From Myxococcales bacterium (lineage in GTDB: Bacteria > Myxococcota_A > Polyangia > Polyangiales > Ga0077539): a stretch of 64,000 nt of DNA. Below the pieces are notes generated by a model. The model saw only the letters and a program-made list of their open reading frames with translations, had not been told where the DNA came from and ran no database searches. Positions 58,399-64,000 of the stretch are shown piece after piece. The stretch's first letter is position 1. Each line of letters begins with the position of its first letter. The position numbers and the translations under genes are program-made. Location: positions 43,764 through 107,763 of the forward strand of contig JAEUKH010000012.1 of assembly GCA_016792845.1 (NCBI GenBank). The letters are read 5' to 3'.

Positions 58399-59559
58399 AT
58401 GACATCTTCAGAGCATGAGTCGGCGTCTGAGCGTGGGGCCCGCCGTCGTCGGGTGATCTTTACTTCGTGCTCGGCGGCCCTCGTGGTCGCCGCGGTGCTG
58501 GCCTTTCGGGCGGTGCTGTTGCCCTTCATTCTGGGCATCCTGGTGGCCTACGTGCTCTCGCCCCTGGTGGCGCGGCTCGAACGGGTCAAGCTCGGCGGGC
58601 GCCTCGTGCCGCGTTGGGTCGCGGTGCTCTCGATCTACGTCACGCTCCTCGCGAGCCTCGTGTTGGTGGCGCTCACGGTGACGCCGCGGGTGATCTCCGA
58701 GGTGCGCGAGTTCGCCGCCCACGAGGCCCCGGCGATCCGTGATCGGGCCCAAGAGACCTGGATTCCCCGCGTTCAGTCGATGGTGACGCGGGTCCAGCGC
58801 GCCTTGGGGCAGGGCACGCCGGCCACCGCCCAAGGGGCCGAGGGGGCCACCGCCGAGGGGGCCAACGAGGTGCGCGAGCACATTCGCCGTCTCGGGGCCG
58901 GGCACACCGACGACATCGTGCGGGTGACCCGCGGCGTGATCGGCGGCGTGATCGGCGGCGTCTTCAGCTTCTTCATGACGCTCATGGTGTCGGCCTACCT
59001 GTTGGTGACCGAGGCGAGGATCCTCGACTTCTTTCGGCGCCTCGTGCGCCCTCAGTCGCGCGACGCCTTTGACGAGCTCTTGCGCCGCCTCGACCGGGGC
59101 CTCTCGGGGGTCGTGCGGGGCCAGCTCATCATCTGCCTCGTCAACGGCTCGCTCTCGGCCGTGGGCTTCGCCCTCGCAGACCTGAAGTACTGGCCCACCC
59201 TGGCCGTGGTCGCGACGGTGTTCTCGCTCGTGCCCATCTTCGGCACGGTGATGTCGAGCCTGCCCGCGGTGGCCATCGGCCTCACCCAGAGCTTCGGCAC
59301 GGCGGTGTTCGTGCTCCTGTGGATCATCGGCATCCACCAGCTCGAAGCCAACCTGCTCAACCCGAAGATCATGGGCGACTCGGCGAAGATTCACCCCGTC
59401 TTGGTGGTCTTCTCGCTCCTCGCCGGCGAGCACACCTTCGGCATCCTCGGGGCCCTCCTCGCTGTGCCGGTGATGAGCATCGCGCAGACCTTCTTTCTCC
59501 ACGGGCGCAAGTACATGCTCGGGTACGCCGAGCCCGCCGCGGGCGACAGCCAGCACTGA
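58399..59559 (+). CDS. AI-2E-family (PerM/UPF0118) membrane permease
   Basis: This 386-residue polytopic protein has two N-terminal helices (LVVAAVLAFRAVLLPFILGI and a second), then WVAVLSIYVTLLASLVLVAL. A soluble insert of about 130 residues contains an Ala/Glu/Gly-rich stretch. The conserved C-terminal block holds SRDAFDELLRRLDRGLSGVV, GQLIICLVNGSLSAVGFALA and NLLNPKIMGDSAKIHPVLVV. Family members export autoinducer-2 or act as ion/proton antiporters; which applies is not clear. I start at the ATG at 58399; the frame upstream to 58234 overlaps the HIT gene. It is the last core-type gene before the base composition drops. Confidence 0.88.
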   Translation: MTSSEHESASERGARRRRVIFTSCSAALVVAAVLAFRAVLLPFILGILVAYVLSPLVARLERVKLGGRLVPRWVAVLSIYVTLLASLVLVALTVTPRVISEVREFAAHEAPAIRDRAQETWIPRVQSMVTRVQRALGQGTPATAQGAEGATAEGANEVREHIRRLGAGHTDDIVRVTRGVIGGVIGGVFSFFMTLMVSAYLLVTEARILDFFRRLVRPQSRDAFDELLRRLDRGLSGVVRGQLIICLVNGSLSAVGFALADLKYWPTLAVVATVFSLVPIFGTVMSSLPAVAIGLTQSFGTAVFVLLWIIGIHQLEANLLNPKIMGDSAKIHPVLVVFSLLAGEHTFGILGALLAVPVMSIAQTFFLHGRKYMLGYAEPAAGDSQH

Positions 59560-59654
59560 GCGCCTTTCAGGGTGAAGGGTGAGATTTTCAATGATGCAAT
59601 GCGTCGTGGCAAGACACCGTACGCAAGTGCTTGAAATACCGTCGCGCGCTATGC

Positions 59655-59670
59655 TGGCACGGGCGCTGCA
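59655..59670 (+). promoter_or_regulatory. sigma-54 promoter candidate
   Basis: TGGCACG-N4-CTGCA differs from the sigma-54 consensus (TGGCACG-N4-TTGCA) at one base, with correct GG(-24)/GC(-12) spacing. The predicted start is 59681, four bases before the hairpin RNA listed next. The match was read directly; use by sigma-54 is inferred. Confidence 0.55.
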
Positions 59671-59680
59671 ATAGGGTTTG

Positions 59681-59738
59681 ACGCGCGGCGAAGCCTGCAA
59701 CCTCCCCCCAGTTGCAAAAGGCTTCGCCGCTTGTTTTT
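59681..59738 (+). ncRNA. candidate hairpin small RNA ending in an intrinsic terminator
   Basis: From the predicted sigma-54 start the sequence is ACGC, then GCGGCGAAGCC (59685-59695), an inner arm GCAAC (59697-59701), a C-rich loop and the matching arm GTTGC (59711-59715). AAAA, GGCTTCGCCGC (59720-59730) and TTGTTTTT follow. The outer stem is 11 perfect pairs and the T-tract is strong. Alone it could be a terminator for the permease gene 125 nt upstream; with the promoter it would be an RNA of about 58 nt that is nearly all hairpin. The loop CCTCCCCCC is an open C-rich seed. Confidence 0.45.
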
Positions 59739-59838
59739 GGGCCATCGGGCGGCGGCGCTGGGCTTGAGCGGCCGGTGCGCGGGTGCGATAGTCGGCCGCG
59801 ATGAGAGCCTCATCGTATTGAAGGGGTGCCGTGAGCCG

Positions 59839-60336
59839 ATGATCGTCGAAGCCCAACTTACCAATTTTCGTTGCCTGGAAGATGTGAAGGTCAAACTGAC
59901 CCCACTCCATGCCATCGTTGGCCCAAACGACTCAGGCAAGAGCTCGTTTCTCTACGCGGTAAATGAGACTTTCAATAAGTCGAGAACGGTGCAGGGGTGC
60001 GTGCTCCAGTTCTTTGATGATAAGGTTCCTGATTCGGCGCGTGGTGTGCTGCTGAAGTTGCAGGCGGGTCGACTTCAGCAACTCAACGCGCCTACTTCAG
60101 GTCGTCGTGATGTGGGTTTTCAATCGCGTGAAGGCGACGGTTTGGCTGCAATTTATAATGCTATTGCTGGTAGAGCGCCCGAGGCGCTCGTAAACCTGAA
60201 AGACAAAGTTAGGGCACGAGCAGAACCGAGTGCCGCGCCTAGTCCCGCGATCGGCAGTGTCCTCTCAAGACAAAACCGTTCCGAGTGGATTGCCACCCCC
60301 ACCTTTGAGTCCTCGATCAACAGGAGAAGCGCATGA
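59839..60336 (+). CDS. truncated RecF/OLD-type AAA ATPase (N-terminal fragment)
   Basis: This 165-residue protein begins like an AAA_15/AAA_21 (OLD/RecF-like) ATPase: MIVEAQLTNFRCLEDVKVKL, then a P-loop GPNDSGKSSFLYAVNE (residues 28-36 for the core). A middle segment (GRRDVGFQSREGDGLAAIYN, AGRAPEALVNLKDKVRARAE) matches where the family continues toward the signature and Walker B. Those are absent: the chain instead ends after an unrelated tail of about 40 residues. The family is normally 350-450 aa, so this is probably an internally deleted remnant of a defence ATPase. The stop overlaps the next ATG by four bases (ATGA), so its reading still matters for translating the TIR gene. Confidence 0.65.
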   Translation: MIVEAQLTNFRCLEDVKVKLTPLHAIVGPNDSGKSSFLYAVNETFNKSRTVQGCVLQFFDDKVPDSARGVLLKLQAGRLQQLNAPTSGRRDVGFQSREGDGLAAIYNAIAGRAPEALVNLKDKVRARAEPSAAPSPAIGSVLSRQNRSEWIATPTFESSINRRSA

Positions 60337-60716
60337 GCAAGCAAGTCTTCGTCAGTCACGTCTATGAAGATCGGAACTGGATCGAGCAGCTTCGAGATTG
60401 GGCTCGCACGGGCCAGCTCGGTCACGACGTTGAGATCTCAACGGAACTCGAGGACGTAAGAGCCCAGGGGGACGCTGAGGTTGATGCACGCCTTTTACCG
60501 AGGGTTCGAGGCGCTGCGATCGTCCTTGTCCTTGTTGGTGAGAACACCCACGACCGCCGGTGGATTACGCGCGAGATCGAGATGGCGAACTCCCTCCATA
60601 AGCGCATCGTCGTCACTCAGCTCCCAGGTACTCACGGAGCCCCTCCGCCCAGTGCCTCGAAGTATCCCTTGGTGAGCTGGAATCCACCGGCGCTCAGGCT
60701 CGCCTTTGGAGCATAG
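60333..60716 (+). CDS. ThsB/DUF1863-type TIR-like protein
   Basis: This 127-residue protein begins KQVFVSHVYEDRNWIEQLRD, the first strand and loop of a TIR-like (DUF1863, Thoeris ThsB) fold. It continues with VLVLVGENTHDRRWITREIE followed by RIVVTQLPG. Trp77 and Glu81 (W-x3-E) occupy the catalytic-glutamate position of TIR NAD-consuming enzymes. It is shorter than the second ThsB-like protein downstream and lacks that protein's C-terminal 45 residues. It overlaps the ATPase fragment by ATGA and is followed after 2 bp by the larger TIR gene, so they form one operon. By family it would make a NAD-derived signal after phage sensing; in this locus that is an inference. Confidence 0.8.
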   Translation: MSKQVFVSHVYEDRNWIEQLRDWARTGQLGHDVEISTELEDVRAQGDAEVDARLLPRVRGAAIVLVLVGENTHDRRWITREIEMANSLHKRIVVTQLPGTHGAPPPSASKYPLVSWNPPALRLAFGA

Positions 60717-60718
60717 GG

Positions 60719-61900
60719 ATGCAGACCGCCATTCGAGACACACTCTACCAGGTCTTGATTCTTGATCGAGATCCGGCCTTGGGGAGGGGCGCTCGCCTCC
60801 AGGCGTCGATTGAGGCGCGTGCGAGGGACCTTGGCCTTGACCCGGGGCAGGCCTTCCTCTTCACCGATGCAGAGGGTGCGCAAAGCCTTCGTGGCAACGC
60901 CCCCTGGGTCACGGTCGTCTTTGGAGGCCTGCATGCCGATCCCGCGATGGACCTTCTCGTGAAGAGCCTCGTGGAGAACGGTCGGTTTGTCCTCCCCGTC
61001 GTACCAACAACTGACAACTTCCCGGCTCAGGTACCACCAGCGCTAAGGCCCATCAACGCCTTCTCCCTCAACCCAGCCGACACAACCTTAACCGATGTCG
61101 CAGCGAGGGTGTTTGAAGAGTTTCGGCTACTACGTCATGAACGCAAGGTCTTCATCAGCTACCGGCGCGATGAATCCCGGGCCGTTGCCCTCCAGCTTTT
61201 TCAGCACTTAGAAGAGCGCGGGTTCTCGCCCTTCCTCGACACACACCGGATCACCACGGGCGTCGACTTCCAGGAGAGTCTCATGGATGAGCTCTCGGAT
61301 GCGGATGTGGTGGTCATGCTCGACACCCCGAGGATCACGGAAAGCCATTGGGCCATGGAGGAGATCCGCCGGGCGGGGCATCTGGGCGTGGGGATCCTGC
61401 AGGTTCTCTGGCCTATCTACACCCGCAGCGAGGTGAGTTCACTGGCAGACCCTCTCTATCTCGATCCACCCGACTTCGAGGACCTCCAGGGCCGTGACCC
61501 AGACCAGCACTCACGACTGACCCTTGCGGCCTGCGATCGGCTTACGGTCGCGATCGAAAACCTCCGCGCTCGGAGTTTTGCGGCGCGACGAACTCGGGTG
61601 ATTGAGGAACTCCACGCGGGCGCCAGAGCAGCCGGCATCCCCATCGTTGAGCGACTGGGCTCGCACATCGAGGTGCAGCTTCCGCGTGGCACGGCCTATG
61701 TCATCCCGGTGGTTGGCCATCCAAGCGCGATGCATTGCAACACCGCTCACATCGATTTTCAGTCAACGGTGAAAGAAATCGTGCTTCTCCATGACACGCT
61801 TGGCGCGCACCCTCGGCGCCTCTTGCACCTCTCCTGGCTCAACGAACACCTCCCGGTCAGGACCGTGGCGCGCGATCGGGTAGCGGCGTGGATGCGGTAA
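60719..61900 (+). CDS. TIR-domain protein with N-terminal degenerate domain and conserved C-terminal region
   Basis: This 393-residue protein has three parts. Residues 1-135 (YQVLILDRDPALGRGARLQA, WVTVVFGGLHADPAMDLLVK, FVLPVVPTTDN) look like a degenerate alpha/beta domain related to TIR/SLOG folds. A full TIR domain runs from about 142 to 285: KVFISYRRDESRAVALQLFQ, GFSPFLDTHRITTGVDFQES, VVVMLDTPRITESHWAMEEI. Trp211 and Glu215 mark the catalytic position. The C-terminal 100 residues (IVERLGSHIEVQLPRGTAYV, LHLSWLNEHLPVRTVARDRV) have no named domain. It is probably an NAD hydrolase or an NAD-signal producer. The next gene, a SLOG protein, starts inside its last codons, suggesting a split TIR-SLOG pair. 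Confidence 0.82.
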   Translation: MQTAIRDTLYQVLILDRDPALGRGARLQASIEARARDLGLDPGQAFLFTDAEGAQSLRGNAPWVTVVFGGLHADPAMDLLVKSLVENGRFVLPVVPTTDNFPAQVPPALRPINAFSLNPADTTLTDVAARVFEEFRLLRHERKVFISYRRDESRAVALQLFQHLEERGFSPFLDTHRITTGVDFQESLMDELSDADVVVMLDTPRITESHWAMEEIRRAGHLGVGILQVLWPIYTRSEVSSLADPLYLDPPDFEDLQGRDPDQHSRLTLAACDRLTVAIENLRARSFAARRTRVIEELHAGARAAGIPIVERLGSHIEVQLPRGTAYVIPVVGHPSAMHCNTAHIDFQSTVKEIVLLHDTLGAHPRRLLHLSWLNEHLPVRTVARDRVAAWMR

Positions 61901-62493
61901 ATCCCTCCGAGGAGGCCGTCTTTCTCTCGGCGAGCGTGCCCGATCCCTTACGGCACCCCAAGTACATCACCACGGTCGATGTCATGGCGATCCGTGAGGC
62001 GGTGCGAGCGCTGGTGGCGGTCGTCACTCCAAATCGGAAGCTCGTCTTCGGCGGCCATCCCGCGATCTCTCCCTTTGTCCTCCTCGCTGCCGACGAACTC
62101 GGTAAGCGCGACCAGGTCGTGATCTTTGTCTCCGAACATTTTCGGAACGTCGTCCCACAGGACAACCTCGTCTTCCCGAACCTCGTGTGGACGCCTGCCG
62201 TCAGCGGCGGCCGAGACGCGAGCCTTCGCCTGATGCGGGAGGAGATGCTCGGGGGGTTCACCATGACCGCGGGAGTCTTCCTTGGCGGTATGGAGGGGGT
62301 GGAGGCCGAGCACGAACTCTTTGAGCAGCTCTGCCCCTTGGCCCCCTCCTACCCGGTCGCGAGTACGGGCGCCGCAGCGCGGCTTCTTTTTGATGCCCAC
62401 AGAGGGGTCTCAGACCCCGCGGTGCGGGTTGCGCTCGAAAACGAGTACACCTTCTTCGCGCTCTTTGGACGCCTTCCTGGAATCAAGTCCTAG
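61888..62493 (+). CDS. stand-alone SLOG-fold nucleotide-sensor protein
   Basis: This 201-residue protein (GTG start, 13 nt inside the TIR gene) shows a SLOG-type Rossmann fold. It begins VFLSASVPDP (strand 1), then LVFGGHPAISPFVLLAADEL (glycine-rich nucleotide loop, residues 53-72), VVIFVSEHFRN, FTMTAGVFLGGMEGVEAEHE (second glycine/glutamate loop, about 124-143) and YPVASTGAAARLLFDAH (about 155-171). In Thoeris the SLOG domain is fused to a SIR2 NADase (ThsA) and binds the cyclic ADP-ribose isomer made by ThsB. Here no SIR2 or other effector domain is attached, so the protein may sense a TIR product and act on the TIR protein encoded just before it. Subfamily (possibly SLOG cluster 3) is not certain. 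Confidence 0.75.
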   Translation: MDAVNPSEEAVFLSASVPDPLRHPKYITTVDVMAIREAVRALVAVVTPNRKLVFGGHPAISPFVLLAADELGKRDQVVIFVSEHFRNVVPQDNLVFPNLVWTPAVSGGRDASLRLMREEMLGGFTMTAGVFLGGMEGVEAEHELFEQLCPLAPSYPVASTGAAARLLFDAHRGVSDPAVRVALENEYTFFALFGRLPGIKS

Positions 62494-62687
62494 CCCCGCC
62501 CCTCCTCTCCAGCTCCCCCTCGACTCGCTCGCCTTTGAGGCTCGAAGCCACCCGGCGGGGACCATCGGCAGAGAGTTTACCAGAATCGTGACATAGGCTG
62601 TCCATCGAAAGGTGGCACCAGTCTGAGGAGGGGCGTAGAGGAGAGGAAGGTGGATCGCGGGGATCTGCCGCACGAAAGGGCTACGCG

Positions 62688-63212
62688 ATGGCGAGGAAGG
62701 TCTTCTTCAGTTTTCATTACGACCGCGACACTTGGCGCGTGAGTCAGGTCCGCAACAGTAACCTCCTCTTCGAGTCGCCGCCGTTCCTCGATGGCGCGGC
62801 TTGGGAGGCGATCAAGCGTAAGGGCGCGACTTCTGTGAAGGCATGGATCGACAGCCAACTCCACGGCACCTCGGTCACCTGCGTCCTGATCGGCAACCAG
62901 ACTTCGACTCGTGAGTGGGTGCATTACGAGATCCAGAAGTCTTTCACCGAAGGCAAGGGGCTCCTCGGCATCTACATCCACAACGTCAAACACAGCGATG
63001 GCCAGGTCGATCGCATGGGCGGCAATCCATTCGACGTGGCCACCGTGCCCACCGAGTTTGGTGCCCTCTCCGTAACGCGAGCCGCCATTCTCGCAGGGCG
63101 ACCCATCAAGCTCTATGATTGGGTTCGCAACGCTGGGTCCGCCAGGGATTGGCAAAACAACCAGAACTTCGCCTCGTGGGTCGAAGGGGCCGCGAAGGAG
63201 GTTGGCCGCTAA
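62688..63212 (+). CDS. ThsB/DUF1863-type TIR-like protein, second copy
   Basis: This 174-residue protein has the classical ThsB start ARKVFFSFHYDRDTWRVSQV and NSNLLFESPPFLDG. VTCVLIGNQTSTREWVHYEI carries the catalytic pair Trp77 and Glu81, and GKGLLGIYIHNVKH follows. The C-terminal part (RPIKLYDWVRNAGSARDWQN to the end) is the extension absent from the first copy. It is 194 bp after the SLOG gene, with its own ribosome site (GAAAGGG about 9 nt before the ATG) and probably its own promoter. An IS5-type element starts right at its stop codon. Family members sense phage and make signal molecules from NAD. Confidence 0.85.
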   Translation: MARKVFFSFHYDRDTWRVSQVRNSNLLFESPPFLDGAAWEAIKRKGATSVKAWIDSQLHGTSVTCVLIGNQTSTREWVHYEIQKSFTEGKGLLGIYIHNVKHSDGQVDRMGGNPFDVATVPTEFGALSVTRAAILAGRPIKLYDWVRNAGSARDWQNNQNFASWVEGAAKEVGR

Positions 63213-64000
63213 GAGGGTGTTTACCCATCGTATTACGCAACCCCTGCGGTTAAGCGACCAAGCATAAGGTCTACGAATCCGATCGTGATCCAGGTCTGAG
63301 ATGAGGCAGTTGTGCGGTCAAACTCCTTCGAAAGCTGCCTCCAGTTGTTGAGCCAGGCGATCGATCGTTCAACCACCCATCGTTTGGGCACGACATGAAA
63401 TCCTCGTTCGCCAACCGCCCGCTGCGCGATTTGAACTTGAATGCCAACTTGCTCCGAAGTTCGACTGACGACCTCTCCATTGTAGGCGCCATCAACGAGG
63501 GCTGCTTTGAGGGTCGGATATCGTTTGTGAACTGTGGTGAGAAGGTTGGGAATCGTGTCTCGATCTTGTACCGAGGCGGCACAGACGTAGACCGTCAACA
63601 GGAGACCGAGGATGTCGACGGCGAGGCTTCTTTTGCGGCTTTTGACCCGCTTATGAGCGTCAAATCCGCGTTCACCACCTTGACCGGCGACCTTCACAGA
63701 TTGACTGTCGATCACCGCAAGTGTGGGCTCTTCAGCGCGGCCTTCGGCCAGTCGAACCTGGCGGTGCAATTGTGCCCGAAGGCTCTCCCAAACACCGAGT
63801 CGCTGGTATCGGTAGAAGTACTTTGCCACCGATTGCCAAGGCGGAAAGTCATTGGGCAGAAGTCGCCACTGACAACCGGTATGCAACTTGTAGAGAATGC
63901 CGTCGATCACGTTTCGCCGGTCATACTTCGTCTCTGTAAACAGCGGTTGCTGGAGGGGTACGAAGGGCTCGATCAGCGACCATTCCGCGTCGCTCAGGTC
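63213..64000 (-). mobile_element. IS5-family insertion sequence (partial, right edge)
   Basis: The region from just after the TAA of the TIR-like gene to the window edge holds a transposase gene on the minus strand and a short terminal stretch (63213-63232) containing GGGTGTTTACCC. The other end of the element is outside the window, so terminal repeats cannot be compared. The TAA at the junction could be the target duplication typical of IS427-type members of IS5. Confidence 0.75.
63233..64000 (-). CDS. IS5-family transposase (5' end beyond window)
   Basis: The gene reads leftwards and is open to base 64000; the first residues visible there are DLSDAEWSLIEPFVPLQQPL, the usual beginning of IS5-type transposases (DUF4096 helix domain). 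MIDGILYKLHTGCQWRLLPN and FPPWQSVAKYFYRYQRLGVW then follow. The DDE core shows Asp in LAVIDSQSVKV, Asp in AALVDGAYNGEV, and Glu in VVERSIAWLNNWRQLSKEFD. About 255 residues are present, close to full length (about 260-270), with no frameshift, so the enzyme is probably active or recently so. An internal GTG at 63910 is not the true start. Confidence 0.9.
   Translation of the reverse strand, partial: DLSDAEWSLIEPFVPLQQPLFTETKYDRRNVIDGILYKLHTGCQWRLLPNDFPPWQSVAKYFYRYQRLGVWESLRAQLHRQVRLAEGRAEEPTLAVIDSQSVKVAGQGGERGFDAHKRVKSRKRSLAVDILGLLLTVYVCAASVQDRDTIPNLLTTVHKRYPTLKAALVDGAYNGEVVSRTSEQVGIQVQIAQRAVGERGFHVVPKRWVVERSIAWLNNWRQLSKEFDRTTASSQTWITIGFVDLMLGRLTAGVA

Noticed and set aside
59681..59738. Retron non-coding RNA or attachment site
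   Set aside because: No reverse transcriptase or integrase gene in the neighbourhood; the T-tract fits a terminator better.
58408..59910. Large minus-strand frame opposite the AI-2E permease gene
   Set aside because: Composition is His/Glu/Arg/Gly-rich shadow coding; the plus-strand permease is clear and helix-rich.
59839..63212. Complete canonical Thoeris (ThsA plus ThsB)
   Set aside because: No SIR2, macro or transmembrane effector fused to SLOG is found, so the canonical type cannot be claimed.

Overview
The window comes from a very GC-rich chromosome that looks like a predatory or social Myxococcota (deltaproteobacterial) bacterium, possibly of the Polyangia type. The signs are four Ser/Thr protein-kinase-like genes, an FHA-domain sigma-54 enhancer-binding protein, many secreted lipoproteins with Ala/Pro or Asp-Ala-Gly linkers, and a gene block resembling the Nfs/Glt (sporulation and gliding) envelope machinery of Myxococcus. 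No rRNA or tRNA gene was seen. The assignment to a phylum is an inference from gene content.

Layout. 0-2 kb: an ECF sigma factor and its zinc-finger anti-sigma factor, on the minus strand. 2.1-14.6 kb: a seven-gene plus-strand cluster of two related secreted proteins, three TPR-rich envelope proteins (818, 1496 and 518 aa), a small secreted protein and a TonB-like AgmX/PglI protein. Its order resembles nfs/glt C-D-E-F-G. 14.6-25 kb: a Cys-rich lipoprotein, a ZnT9-like cation transporter translationally coupled to an FGE-like protein, a 42-bp tandem repeat, a GT-C type glycosyltransferase with a very large C-terminal region, a degenerate kinase-like protein, and a LamG lipoprotein with about 24 pentapeptide repeats. 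25-32 kb: oligoendopeptidase F, a dicarboxylate-type symporter, an acyl-CoA dehydrogenase, a secreted alpha/beta-hydrolase lipoprotein and a Pro/Ala-rich lipoprotein. 32-43 kb: FHA-sigma54 regulator plus kinase, tlyA, a membrane protein, an N-acetylmuramoyl-L-alanine amidase, glnD, and a zinc-ribbon/PEGA kinase. 43-47 kb: two coupled surface lipoproteins of propeller type. 47-59.6 kb: housekeeping genes mutS, aroA, cmk and rpsA, a HIT protein and an AI-2E-family permease. A papain-like lipoprotein and a kinase are wedged between cmk and rpsA.

From about 59.6 kb to the right edge the base composition drops and the content becomes accessory: a truncated RecF/OLD-type ATPase, a ThsB/DUF1863 TIR-like protein, a larger TIR protein, a stand-alone SLOG-fold protein, a second ThsB-like TIR protein, and an IS5-family element that runs off the window. 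The first four genes overlap or nearly touch, so they are probably one operon. This is the best candidate for an undescribed system: a Thoeris-like TIR/SLOG anti-phage signalling module with no SIR2 effector and with the nucleotide sensor on its own polypeptide. Just upstream lies a close match to a sigma-54 promoter whose predicted start falls four bases before a strong intrinsic-terminator hairpin. That arrangement would make a hairpin RNA of about 58 nt.

Start codons were chosen by signal peptides, Shine-Dalgarno-like sequence, domain boundaries and overlap with the upstream gene. Several differ from the longest open frame. All functional calls come from reading motifs by eye; no database search was run.
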